Shown here one piece after another: positions 42,023-50,776 of a DNA stretch of 64,000 bases. How positions within the stretch are numbered: position 1 is the stretch's first letter; every line of letters starts with the position of its first letter. The translations under genes were made by a program, and so were the position numbers. The stretch covers positions 1 to 64,000 of the forward strand of contig JAVTVZ010000018.1 of the NCBI GenBank assembly GCA_032229625.1, in the 5' to 3' direction. This stretch comes from Kineosphaera sp032229625 (lineage in GTDB: Bacteria; Actinomycetota; Actinomycetes; Actinomycetales; Dermatophilaceae). The notes under the pieces are model-generated. The model ran no database searches and was not told the DNA's origin. It worked only from the letters and a program-made list of their open reading frames with translations.

Positions 42023-43153
42023 TCAGTCCAGCAGCGCGTCGACGAAGGTCGCGGGGTCGAAGGGCGCGAGGTCGTCGGGGCCCTCGCCGAGGCCGACGAG
42101 CTTGACGGGCACGCCGAGCTTGCGCTGGACGGCCACGACGATGCCGCCCTTGGCCGTGCCGTCGAGCTTGGTCAGGACGATGCCGGTGACGTCGACGGCC
42201 TGGGAGAACACCTCGGCCTGGGTCAGGCCGTTCTGTCCCGTCGTCGCGTCGAGCACGAGCAGCACCTCGTCGATGGGGCTGCGCTTCTCGATGACGCGCT
42301 TGATCTTGCCGAGCTCGTCCATGAGGTTCGCCTTGTTGTGCAGGCGCCCGGCGGTGTCGATGATCACGACGTCGGCGTCGGACTCCTGGCCGGCCTTGAC
42401 CGCGTCGAACGCGACGGCCGCGGGGTCGGCGCCCTCCTTGTCGGAGCGCACGGTGTCGACACCGACGCGCGCGCCCCACGTCTGCAGCTGGTCGGCGGCC
42501 GCAGCGCGGAACGTGTCGGCCGCGCCGAGCAGCACCTTGCGGTCCTCGGCGACCATGACGCGGGCGAGCTTGCCGACGGTCGTCGTCTTGCCGGTGCCGT
42601 TGACGCCGACGACGAGGATGACGGCGGGCCGGTCCTCCAGGCGCCGGGAGCTGATCCGGCGGTCCATCGTCGGGTCGATGAGCGCGATGAGGTCCTCGCG
42701 CAGCCATCCCCGCATCGTCGTCTCGTCGGTCGCGCCCTCGACGGCGACGCGGGTGCGCAGCGACTCCACGAGCTGGCCGCTCGCCTCGACACCGAGGTCG
42801 GAGGCGATGAGGGTGTCCTCGACGTCCTCCCAGGTCTCGTCGTCGAGGGTGCCGCCGCCGAGCAGCGAGAGCAGCGAGCGACCGAAGGCCGAGTTGGAGC
42901 GGGCGAGGCGGGCCCGCAGCCGCTGCATGCGACCACCGGCGCGCTCGGGGCGCTCCAGCGTCGGGGCCGTGGGCGCTGCGGGTTGCGGCGGGGCGTCCGG
43001 CTCCTGCGGCTCGCGGGTGATGACGTCGACGTCACCGGGCGGCACCTCATGGCGGCCGCGGCGCCGCCCGGGTCGCAGGAGTCCGACGAGTATGCCGACG
43101 AGCAGCACCGCGACGACGACGGCGATGCCCCAGACGCTGTAGAGGAAGTCCAT
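42023..43153 (-). CDS. ftsY: Signal recognition particle receptor FtsY
   Basis: SRP receptor GTPase at the membrane. The 376 residues start with one hydrophobic segment (W-G-I-A-V-V-V-A-V-L-L-V-G-I-L-V), a short charged A region, and the NG domain with G-V-N-G-T-G-K-T-T, D-T-A-G-R-L and T-K-L-D-G-T-A-K-G-G. ATG at 43153; GTG directly before it would add one residue. The N-terminal anchor is typical for actinobacterial FtsY. Confidence 0.97.
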   Translation of the reverse strand: MDFLYSVWGIAVVVAVLLVGILVGLLRPGRRRGRHEVPPGDVDVITREPQEPDAPPQPAAPTAPTLERPERAGGRMQRLRARLARSNSAFGRSLLSLLGGGTLDDETWEDVEDTLIASDLGVEASGQLVESLRTRVAVEGATDETTMRGWLREDLIALIDPTMDRRISSRRLEDRPAVILVVGVNGTGKTTTVGKLARVMVAEDRKVLLGAADTFRAAAADQLQTWGARVGVDTVRSDKEGADPAAVAFDAVKAGQESDADVVIIDTAGRLHNKANLMDELGKIKRVIEKRSPIDEVLLVLDATTGQNGLTQAEVFSQAVDVTGIVLTKLDGTAKGGIVVAVQRKLGVPVKLVGLGEGPDDLAPFDPATFVDALLD

Positions 43154-43190
43154 CACGGGGCCAGTCTGGCAAAGTCGCGCGCCTGCGGGG

Positions 43191-43286
43191 CTCGCCCTCG
43201 CCGGGTCACCTGGGCTCGCCCTCGCCGAGTCACCTGGGCTCGCCCTCGCGGAGCCACCTGCGTCCCCCCTCGCGGGGCCACCTGCG
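43191..43286. repeat. 24-bp tandem repeat x4, intergenic
   Basis: Four copies of about 24 bp (ctcgccctcgccgagtcacc plus tggg), the last ones diverged. It lies in the spacer upstream of ftsY and downstream of the small membrane protein gene. Confidence 0.85.
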
Positions 43287-43307
43287 CCCGCCCGCGTCGC
43301 CTCATCG

Positions 43308-43352
43308 TGTGCTCACCGACCGTGTGCTCACCGACCGTGTACTCACCGACCG
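43308..43352. repeat. 15-bp tandem repeat x3, intergenic
   Basis: Three copies of tgtgctcaccgaccg followed by a partial one, ending just before the stop of the 43358-43888 gene. Confidence 0.9.
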
Positions 43353-43357
43353 GGCGC

Positions 43358-43888
43358 TCAGGAGCGGGTGAGGATGCGCGGGTTGACGATGTCGGTGTCG
43401 ATCGGGTCGGGCTCGATGACCTCGGGCATCGGGATGAGCTTCTTGACCATGACGACGATCTCGTTGGCGACGTCGGCCTGGGCCTCGACCTGCGCGACGT
43501 AGGAGCGCTCGTCGACCTTCTCGCGCAGGGGTCGCGCCTGGCCGTCGGCGGCGGTGCGGGCGGCGGCCGTGCGGGCCCGGCCTTCGGCGCTCAGCGGCGC
43601 GGCGCCGGGGATGATCGGCTCGCCCGGGGTCACGAAGCGCGGCGCGCGGCGCCGGCGGCGGCGCGGCAGGGCGTGCAGGACGACGCCGACGATGCGCCGC
43701 CACGAGATGCCGCGGGCATAGCGCTCCTCGGCGGTGGCGACCGGCCGGGCGGCCAAACGCCGGGCGCGGTCGGTGCGTTTGCGCGCCCACCACGTCCACG
43801 GTCCGCGGCCTTCACGGGTCGCGGGGATGGTGACGACGACCATGACGAGGCCACCGATGACACCGAGGGCGAGGGCTGAACCGAGCAT
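43358..43888 (-). CDS. Hypothetical membrane-anchored protein
   Basis: A 176-residue protein with one N-terminal hydrophobic segment (L-A-L-G-V-I-G-G-L-V-M-V-V-V-T-I) followed by an Arg-rich cytoplasmic-looking region (R-R-R-R-R-R-A-P-R-F-V near 80) and an acidic C-terminus. I recognise no family. It sits between smc and ftsY on the same strand; coding-type GC3 supports it being real. ATG at 43888; a GTG nine nt upstream is possible. Confidence 0.72.
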   Translation of the reverse strand: MLGSALALGVIGGLVMVVVTIPATREGRGPWTWWARKRTDRARRLAARPVATAEERYARGISWRRIVGVVLHALPRRRRRRAPRFVTPGEPIIPGAAPLSAEGRARTAAARTAADGQARPLREKVDERSYVAQVEAQADVANEIVVMVKKLIPMPEVIEPDPIDTDIVNPRILTRS

Positions 43889-44091
43889 CACGAGCACGAC
43901 TACCAGATCGGCAGGCAGCGGCCCCGCGGCAAGCTCCCGCGCTCCGCCGGCAGGTCACAAAACGGCAACGTTATGCGTGAGTCGGCCTGTCGTGCGGTGG
44001 AATTCACGCTGACACCGGGTCGGACGCCCGACCTGGGCGGGCCGCGCCCGACGTCACCCGTCGGCCGGGCCGCAGGCGTGTCGGCCCGGGC

Positions 44092-47000
44092 TCAGGCCGG
44101 CTGCGCCTCGCGGATCCGCTGGCTCACGACGGTCGTCACGCCGTCGCCGCGCATCGTCACGCCATACAGGGCGTCGGCGACCTCCATCGTCCGCTTCTGG
44201 TGGGTGATGACGATGAGCTGGCTGGAGTCGCGCAGCTCCTCGAAGAGCGTGATGAGGCGCCCGAGGTTCGTGTCGTCCAGGGCCGCCTCCACCTCGTCCA
44301 TGATGTAGAAGGGGCTCGGCCGGGCCTTGAAGATCGCCACGAGCAGCGCGACCGCGGTCAGCGAGCGCTCGCCGCCGGACAGCAGCGACAGCCGCTTGAT
44401 CTTCTTGCCGGGCGGGCGCGCCTCGACCTCGATGCCGGTGGTCAGCATGTCGCCGGGGTCGGTGAGGGTGAGCCGCCCCTCGCCGCCGGGGAAGAGCCGG
44501 GAGAAGACGCCCTCGAACTGCACGGCCGTGTCGGCGTAGGCCTCGGCGAAGGCCTGCTGCACCCGCTCGTCGACCTCCTTGACGATCTCGAGCAGGTCGC
44601 GCTTGCCGCCGCGCAGGTCCTCCAGCTGGGTGACGAGGAAGCTGTGTCGCTCCTCCAGCGCGGCGAATTCCTCGAGCGCGAGCGGGTTGATACGCCCGAG
44701 CTGCCCGAGCTTGCGCTCGGCGCGGGTCAGCCGCTTCTCCTGGTCGGCGCGCACGAAGGGGATCGGGTCGGGCGGGGTCTGGACGTCCGGGTCGGGCACC
44801 GGCGGGATGAGCAGGTGCGGCCCGTATTCGTCGACGAGCACCTGCGGGGTCACGCCGAGCTCGTCGATCGCGCGGGTCTGCAGGGCCTCGATGCGCAGCC
44901 GCTGCTGGGCGCGAGCCAACTCGTCGCGGTGCACGGAATCGGTCAGCTGCCCCAGCTCGGTCGCGAGGGCGTCGACGCGGGCGCGGGCCGCGGCCAGGGC
45001 CTGGGCCTGCTCGACCCGGTGGGCGTCGAGCGCGACGCGGCGGGCGCTCGCGACGTCGACCGCCGCGTCGACCCGCTGCGCGGCACGGCCCGCGAGGTCC
45101 TCGATGCGGGCGGCGGCGCGCGACTGGGCGGCGCGGGCGATCCTGGCGGTCCGGGCGCGCTCGCGGGCGGCCTGGGCGGCGCGCCCCTGGCGGGCGAGGG
45201 CGTCGGCCCGCCCCGAGCCGGCCCGCAGCCGCTCCTCCCCCGTGCGCAGCGCGAGGCGCGCCTCGGTCTCGGCGGCCCGCGCGGCGGTCGCGGCGGCCTC
45301 GAGCCGGTCGCGCTCGTCGACGCTGGGTGCCGCGTCGTCGTCGTCGGCGGCGGACTCGCGGGCGGCGGCCAGGCGCGCGAGCAGGGTGTCGAGCTCGGCG
45401 CTGTCGGCGGCCGAGGCCTGCTGCGCGGCCTCGATCGCCTGCTCGCCGCGCTGCGCCTCGCCGCGGGCCGCGCGCACGAGCCCGGCGAGCTGGCCCAGCT
45501 CCTCGGCGACGGCGGCCATCCGGGCGTCGGAGGCGTTGAGGTCCGCCAGGGCCGCCTCGGCACGGGCACGCACCTCCTCCAGCTCGCCGCGCAGACCCTC
45601 GAGCGCGAACCGCGCCCGCTGCGCCTCGTGCTCGGCCTCGGCCTCGGCCGCGGCGGCCTCCTGGGCGGCGGCGGTGAGCTCGAGCAGGCTCGGCGCCGCC
45701 GCGCTGCCGCCGCGCACGGCCACGGGTGAGAAGACGTCGCCGGCGGCGGTGACCGCGCCGAGCCCGGCGGCGCCCGCCGCCAGGGCCGCGGCCTCGTCGC
45801 CGGCGAGCACGATGTCGCCGAGCAGCGCCCGCAGCACGGCCGCGAGCCCGCCCGCTCCCGCGTCTCCTCCCCCGTCGCGCGACACCGTGACGACGTCGAG
45901 CATCGGGCGACACCCGGGCGGCACGACACGATCCCCGGCGGACGCGTCGGCGACGTCGCCGCAGGTCGGGGCGGCCAGGACGAGGGCGGCGCGCCCGCCG
46001 TCCTGCGCGCGCAGCACGTCCAGGCAGGCGCGGGCGGCCGCGGCGTCGGTGACGACGAGGGCGTCGGCGGCCCAGTCGAGGGCGGCGGCGACGGCGGCCT
46101 CGTGCCCGGGCGCGATGTCGAGCAGCTGCGGCAGGGCGCCGAGCAGCCCCAGGTCCGGGGTGCCGGACGCGGCGGCGGCCTGCAGCGCGGCGGTCGCGTC
46201 CTTGCGGCGCAGGCTCAGCTCGAGGGCCTCGCGTCGGGTGCGGCCCTGGTCACGGCGGGTCAGGGCGGCGCGCTCGGTGTCGGTGAGGTCGTCCACGGCG
46301 CGGGTGAGATCGTCGACGCGCTCCGCGGCGCTCTCGTAGTCGGCGTCGAGACCGACCTCGCCCTCCTCGTCGCCGGCGACCGTGCTCTCGAGCACCGCGA
46401 AGCGTGACTGGGCCTCGTCGGCGCGGGCCCGCGCCCGCGCGACGCTCTCGTGCAGCCGCCCGATCTCGGCCTGCGCCGCCTCGATCCGGCTGCGCTTGGC
46501 GTCGACGGTGCCGGCGAGCTTGGCCAGCCCCTCGCGGCGATCGGCGGCCGCCTGCAGCGCGGCGGCGACCCGCCGGCTCTCGGCGGCGGCGGCCTCCTCG
46601 GCGGCGACGCGGGCCTGCGAGGCGGTGGTGAGCGCGGCCCGGTCGTCCTGCACCCGCGCGGTGAGCTCGGTCTCGGCGGCGCGGGCCGCCTCCGCCTGCG
46701 CGAAGAGCTGTGCCGGGTCCCGCTCGGCGGCCGGGTCGATCTCGGGCTCGGCCCCCAGCAGCCGCACCCGCTGCCCGGCGAGCCGGGCGGTCGCGAGCAG
46801 CCGGTCGCGGCACGCGGCGAGGGCGTGGGCGTGGTCCTGGGCCTGCGAGAGCCGCGCGCCGGCCAGCCCGGCGGCCTCCTCGAGCTGACCGAGCTCGCGA
46901 CGCACGAGCCCCAGCTGCTCCTCGACCTCGTCGCGGCGGGCCAGCAGCGCGGTCTCGTCGGCGACCTCGGCCTCCAGCGTGCTGGTCAGCTGCACGAGGT

Positions 47001-47697
47001 CGTCGGCGAGCAGCCGCAGCCGCGCGTCCCGCACGTCGGCCTGGATGACGACGGCCTTGCGGGCGGTCTCGGCCTGGCGGCCCAGCGGCCCGAGCTGGCG
47101 GCGGATCTCGGTGGTCAGGTCCGCGACGCGCACGAGGTTGGCCTCCATCGCCTCGAGCTTGCGCAGCGCCCGCTCCTTGCGCTTGCGGTGCTTCAGGACG
47201 CCGGCGGCCTCCTCGATGAAGCCGCGTCGCTCCTCCGGCGTGGCGCGCAGCACCGCGTCGAGCTGGCCCTGCCCGACGATGACGTGCATCTCGCGGCCGA
47301 TGCCGGAGTCCGAGAGCAGCTCCTGGATGTCGAGCAGCCGGCAGGCCGTCCCGTTGATCGCGTAGTCCGAGCCGCCGGTGCGGAACATCGTGCGGCTGAT
47401 CGTCACCTCGGAGTAGTCGATCGGCAGCGCGCCGTCGCTGTTGTCGATCGTCATCGACACCTCGGCCCGGCCCAGCGGCGGTCGCCCGGACGTGCCGGCG
47501 AAGATGACGTCCTCCATCTTGCCGCCGCGCAGCGACTTGGCGCCCTGCTCGCCCATCACCCAGGCGAGGGCGTCGACGACGTTGGACTTGCCCGACCCGT
47601 TGGGCCCCACGATGCAGGTGATGCCCGGCTCGAGCCGCAGCTGGGTCGCGGAGGCGAAGGACTTGAATCCCCGCAGGCTCAGGCTCTTGACATACAC
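44092..47697 (-). CDS. smc: Chromosome segregation protein SMC
   Basis: A 1201-residue structural-maintenance-of-chromosomes ATPase that compacts and segregates DNA with ScpAB. Seen: Walker A G-P-N-G-S-G-K-S-N near 33, a long coiled coil (about 165-1010, Ala/Glu/Arg rich) broken by a hinge near 500-640, then the C-terminal signature L-L-S-G-G-E-R-S-L-T-A and Walker B F-Y-I-M-D-E-V-E-A-A. GTG at 47697 (V-Y-V-K-S-L-S-L-R-G-F-K-S-F). Length is normal. Confidence 0.97.
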   Translation of the reverse strand: MYVKSLSLRGFKSFASATQLRLEPGITCIVGPNGSGKSNVVDALAWVMGEQGAKSLRGGKMEDVIFAGTSGRPPLGRAEVSMTIDNSDGALPIDYSEVTISRTMFRTGGSDYAINGTACRLLDIQELLSDSGIGREMHVIVGQGQLDAVLRATPEERRGFIEEAAGVLKHRKRKERALRKLEAMEANLVRVADLTTEIRRQLGPLGRQAETARKAVVIQADVRDARLRLLADDLVQLTSTLEAEVADETALLARRDEVEEQLGLVRRELGQLEEAAGLAGARLSQAQDHAHALAACRDRLLATARLAGQRVRLLGAEPEIDPAAERDPAQLFAQAEAARAAETELTARVQDDRAALTTASQARVAAEEAAAAESRRVAAALQAAADRREGLAKLAGTVDAKRSRIEAAQAEIGRLHESVARARARADEAQSRFAVLESTVAGDEEGEVGLDADYESAAERVDDLTRAVDDLTDTERAALTRRDQGRTRREALELSLRRKDATAALQAAAASGTPDLGLLGALPQLLDIAPGHEAAVAAALDWAADALVVTDAAAARACLDVLRAQDGGRAALVLAAPTCGDVADASAGDRVVPPGCRPMLDVVTVSRDGGGDAGAGGLAAVLRALLGDIVLAGDEAAALAAGAAGLGAVTAAGDVFSPVAVRGGSAAAPSLLELTAAAQEAAAAEAEAEHEAQRARFALEGLRGELEEVRARAEAALADLNASDARMAAVAEELGQLAGLVRAARGEAQRGEQAIEAAQQASAADSAELDTLLARLAAARESAADDDDAAPSVDERDRLEAAATAARAAETEARLALRTGEERLRAGSGRADALARQGRAAQAARERARTARIARAAQSRAAARIEDLAGRAAQRVDAAVDVASARRVALDAHRVEQAQALAAARARVDALATELGQLTDSVHRDELARAQQRLRIEALQTRAIDELGVTPQVLVDEYGPHLLIPPVPDPDVQTPPDPIPFVRADQEKRLTRAERKLGQLGRINPLALEEFAALEERHSFLVTQLEDLRGGKRDLLEIVKEVDERVQQAFAEAYADTAVQFEGVFSRLFPGGEGRLTLTDPGDMLTTGIEVEARPPGKKIKRLSLLSGGERSLTAVALLVAIFKARPSPFYIMDEVEAALDDTNLGRLITLFEELRDSSQLIVITHQKRTMEVADALYGVTMRGDGVTTVVSQRIREAQPA

Positions 47698-47998
47698 GGT
47701 CGTCGGCCGCCTCTCGCGAGCGCGGCGCGCACGCCGCCGGTCAGGGACCCGTGCAGGGTAACCGGGCGAACTACCCGATCCGGGGAGCCGCGCCCGGGCC
47801 CGCATCGGGGGATCGCGAGCCGTCCACAGGGGGTGGAGACGATCGGGCGGCCCGGGCCGTTGTCCCCAAGCGAGGCGCACGAGGCCGTCGCCGAGATGCG
47901 TCGACACGTACCCTGCAGAGAGGGCACGGCCGTCCCAGCGCGGCCGCGCCGACCATGTCAGCAACGATCACGTCACCAACCATCAGGAGTCGATCGGC
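47698..47998. other. Divergent spacer between smc and the lipoprotein gene
   Basis: A 301-nt stretch without a supported gene. A TACCCT hexamer at 47909-47914 may be the -10 of the lipoprotein gene, whose AGGAG lies 9 nt before its ATG. The smc start has no clear Shine-Dalgarno. Confidence 0.45.
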
Positions 47999-48814
47999 AT
48001 GAAGATCCGCATCCGCAAGGCGGCCGTCGTGGCCGCCCTCGCCCTGCCGCTGGCCCTCGGCGCATGTAGCTCCGGCACCGACGCCGCCCCCACTGGTGCG
48101 GGCACGTCCGCGACGACGGCCGCGGAGTCCGGCCCGTTCAACGCCGCTGCCGGCCAGGAGGTCGACAAGGACGCCTTCATGGACCAGACGCACGCCGCGA
48201 TGATGGACGCCAAGACCTACGCCATGACGATGACGATGGCGATGGGCGGTCAGAACGTCACGATCAAGGGCGTCGGCGACATGTCGGACGAGAAGAACCT
48301 CAAGGTCCGGATGTCGATGGAGGGCGCCGCGCAGGGCATGGGCGCCCTCAACATGCTGCTCATCGGCCAGAAGATGTACATGCAGCTGCCCGGCCAGGCC
48401 GGCGGCAAGTATGTCGAGATGCCGCTGGAGCAGCTGACCCAGGCCGGCGGCCAGGACATCCAGAAGCTGCTCAACCCCGCCGAGAGCCTGCGGATGTCCA
48501 AGGACGCGGTGCAAAAGGTCACCTACGTCGGCGAGGAGGACGTCAGCGGCGAGAAGCTGCGCCACTACACGATGGTCCTCGACCTCGCCAAGGCCAACCA
48601 GGCCGCGGGCGTCACCGCGGCACCGACTCCGACCGGGGCCCAGACCGTCCCCTACGACGTGTGGGTCGACGGCGACAAGCGCATCCGCAAGCTCGACATG
48701 ACGGTCGAGGGCACGAAGGTCGCGATGACGCTCGACAAGTACGGCGAGCCCGTCGACATCGTGGCTCCGCCGAGCGCGTCGATCACGACGATGCCGGGGC
48801 TGCCGACCGGCTGA
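47999..48814 (+). CDS. LppX/LprAFG-like lipoprotein
   Basis: A 271-residue secreted lipoprotein. The signal peptide ends in a lipobox (L-A-L-G-A-C, Cys at 22). The mature part has the antiparallel-sheet pattern of the LppX/LprA/LprF/LprG family, which shuttles lipids across the cell envelope: Y-A-M-T-M-T-M-A-M-G, K-M-Y-M-Q-L-P-G and Y-D-V-W-V-D-G-D-K-R-I-R-K-L. ATG at 47999. It is monocistronic and convergent with acyP. The lipid cargo is unknown. Confidence 0.82.
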   Translation: MKIRIRKAAVVAALALPLALGACSSGTDAAPTGAGTSATTAAESGPFNAAAGQEVDKDAFMDQTHAAMMDAKTYAMTMTMAMGGQNVTIKGVGDMSDEKNLKVRMSMEGAAQGMGALNMLLIGQKMYMQLPGQAGGKYVEMPLEQLTQAGGQDIQKLLNPAESLRMSKDAVQKVTYVGEEDVSGEKLRHYTMVLDLAKANQAAGVTAAPTPTGAQTVPYDVWVDGDKRIRKLDMTVEGTKVAMTLDKYGEPVDIVAPPSASITTMPGLPTG

Positions 48815-48893
48815 GCCACCCCGCCTGCGGTCACGCCCGTCACCACGCCCGCCACCACGCCCGGCACCACGCCCGTCACGCCGGGCGCCGCCT

Positions 48894-48935
48894 CGACCTC
48901 GAGGGCTTCACTGCTCGGTGAAGCCCTCGAGGTCG
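48894..48935. terminator. 18-bp bidirectional hairpin overlapping the acyP 3' end
   Basis: The arms cgacctcgagggcttcac (48894-48911) and their exact complement (48918-48935) enclose the loop tgctcg. The right arm includes the last codons of acyP. It sits between two convergent genes and probably terminates both. Confidence 0.75.
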
Positions 48936-49198
48936 TTGCGTATCCCGCCCCATTGGGCGGTCACGCCGAGCACCCGGCCGGGGCGCCCGGACTGTGTGAC
49001 CCGCTCGGTGAGGAGCCGCTCGAGCGTCTCGACATCCGCGACGGGGCCCTGGGCGCACACCTCGACGCGCCCGTCCCCGAGATTGCGGGCGAAGCCGACC
49101 AGCCCGAGCTCCTTGGCGCGGGCGCGGGTCCACCAACGGAAGCCCACGCCCTGCACGTTGCCTCGGACGAAGAACGTCGCGCGATCGATTCCGGACAT
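48908..49198 (-). CDS. acyP: Acylphosphatase
   Basis: A 96-residue acylphosphatase that hydrolyses acyl phosphates. The signature G-N-V-Q-G-V-G-F-R-W-W includes the catalytic Arg, and the Asn is in G-F-A-R-N-L-G-D-G-R-V-E-V. ATG at 49198; a GTG at 49204 would add two residues. Confidence 0.94.
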   Translation of the reverse strand: MSGIDRATFFVRGNVQGVGFRWWTRARAKELGLVGFARNLGDGRVEVCAQGPVADVETLERLLTERVTQSGRPGRVLGVTAQWGGIRNDLEGFTEQ

Positions 49199-49322
49199 AT
49201 GCACTACCTACGGCACCCACGGGTGTTTGCGCAAGCCCTGGGCGCGAGACGGGCCGGCGGCACGATTCGGGCGATACCCACCCAGACCGGCCTCGCCGGG
49301 ACCCGGACGGGAGGTCGGCGGG

Positions 49323-49328
49323 TAGTTT
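49323..49328 (+). promoter_or_regulatory. Leaderless -10 (TAGTTT) of the oxidoreductase gene
   Basis: TAGTTT ends 7 nt before the ATG at 49336. Confidence 0.45.
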
Positions 49329-49335
49329 GACGCCC

Positions 49336-50373
49336 ATGAGCCTGCCTCCCGCCGCGCCGGTCGTCCCCTCCCCCGAAGCCGCCGCGGGCCCGCCCGTGCG
49401 CTGGGGTCTGCTCGGCGCGGGCGGCATCGCCCGCACGGGCGCCCGCGGCATCCTCGACGCGCCGGGGTGCGAGCTCGTCGCCGTCGCCGCGCGGGGTCTG
49501 GACCGGGCGCAGGCACTGGCGGCGGAGTTCGGCGCGACGTCCGGCGACGTGGCCGCCTACGGGTCGTACGAGGAGCTGTGCGCCGACAGCCGGGTCGAGG
49601 CGGTGTACATCAACACCACCCACCCGTGGCACCACGAGCAGGCGCTCTTGGCGATCGAGGCCGGCAAGCACGTGCTGGTGGAGAAGGCGTTCACCCTCAA
49701 CGCGGGGCAGGCCGCGCAGGTCTTCGAGGCGGCGCGGGCGCGGGGGCTCTTCGCGATGGAGGGGATGTGGACGCGCACGTTGCCGCTGGTCCGCCGGATC
49801 GAGCAGCTCGTGCAGGACGGCGTCATCGGCGACCTCGTCAAGGTCGACACGACGCTGACCCTGGCGCTGGACTACGACCCGGAGCACCGGCTCTTCGCCC
49901 TCGACAACGGCGGCGGTGCGCTGCTCGACCTCGGCGTCTACGCGTGCGCGATCCCGTGGCTCTTCCTCGGCGGACCCCAGACGGTGCACGTCATGGGCTC
50001 CCTGGCACCCAGCGGCGTCGACCACGTCGTCGCGATGCAGTGGGGCTACGACTGCGGGGCGATCGCGCAGCTCTACATCACCTCCCGCGGCATGGGCCCG
50101 GACCGGGCGATCATCATGGGCCGCCGCGGCTACATCGAGATCGACCCGGTCTTCAACACCGCCACGAGCGCGACCCTCGTCGTCGACGGGCAGGAGCCGC
50201 AGCGTCTGGAGGCGCCGCATCAGGGCTTCGCCCACGAATTCGCCGAGGCGGCTCGCTGCATCCGCGCCGGCGAGCTCGAGTCACCGCTGGTCCCGCAGGC
50301 CGACACCGTCGCGATCCTGGAGATCCTCGACGCCGCCCGCAGCGAGCTCGGGGTGCGCTACCCCCAGGAGTGA
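49336..50373 (+). CDS. Gfo/Idh/MocA family oxidoreductase
   Basis: A 345-residue NAD(P)-dependent sugar or polyol dehydrogenase-like protein. N-terminal Rossmann motif W-G-L-L-G-A-G-G-I-A, the conserved E-K in H-V-L-V-E-K-A-F, and the family C-terminal domain with G-G-G-A-L-L-D-L-G-V-Y. Closest in style to the dihydrodiol/scyllo-inositol dehydrogenase-like members; substrate unknown. ATG at 49336, with a TTG at 49327 as alternative. Confidence 0.9.
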   Translation: MSLPPAAPVVPSPEAAAGPPVRWGLLGAGGIARTGARGILDAPGCELVAVAARGLDRAQALAAEFGATSGDVAAYGSYEELCADSRVEAVYINTTHPWHHEQALLAIEAGKHVLVEKAFTLNAGQAAQVFEAARARGLFAMEGMWTRTLPLVRRIEQLVQDGVIGDLVKVDTTLTLALDYDPEHRLFALDNGGGALLDLGVYACAIPWLFLGGPQTVHVMGSLAPSGVDHVVAMQWGYDCGAIAQLYITSRGMGPDRAIIMGRRGYIEIDPVFNTATSATLVVDGQEPQRLEAPHQGFAHEFAEAARCIRAGELESPLVPQADTVAILEILDAARSELGVRYPQE

Positions 50374-50444
50374 GCGCCGCAGCTCGGGTCAGGGCGCCGG
50401 ATGCCGGGGCCGGGGCTGACACGCCGCGCAGCTGAACCCTGCGT

Positions 50445-50771
50445 TCACGGGTCCGCCCTTGGCCGTGGTACACAGCGACCGAACCTGGCGAGGCAGTGCC
50501 ACAGCCACGTGACGGCCTGTGGATCGTGCTCCCGCACGCGCATCACCTCACCGAGCCGGGCGGGCGTGATCGTTGCGCCCAACGCCATGGCCAGGTCGAC
50601 CGGCACCGGCCCGCGGTAGGACGGGTCGATCTCTGCTGCTGTGACGCCGTATCCCGGGTGGTCCTCGACGGGGCAGCCGAGCTCGGCGAGGGTGTCCGCG
50701 TGCGCCTGCCGGTCGGACGGGTCGATCACGAGCGCCTCGACGTCCCGGCGCAGGACGACGCCGCCGTGCAC
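50445..50771 (-). CDS. Hypothetical protein downstream of mutM
   Basis: A 108-residue open frame, GTG at 50771, five nt after the mutM stop. Its codons are strongly GC3-biased and the composition is protein-like (H-G-G-V-V-L-R-R-D-V-E-A-L-V, then D-P-S-Y-R-G-P-V-P-V-D-L-A). No family is recognised, and no signal peptide or membrane segment is seen. It fills an otherwise empty 400-nt gap between convergent genes and probably is translated with mutM. Confidence 0.55.
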   Translation of the reverse strand: MHGGVVLRRDVEALVIDPSDRQAHADTLAELGCPVEDHPGYGVTAAEIDPSYRGPVPVDLAMALGATITPARLGEVMRVREHDPQAVTWLWHCLARFGRCVPRPRADP

Positions 50772-50776
50772 TGTGA

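Noticed and set aside
43191..43352. Tandem repeats that could be taken for a CRISPR array
   Set aside because: The units are directly adjacent, with no unique spacers, and no cas genes are present.
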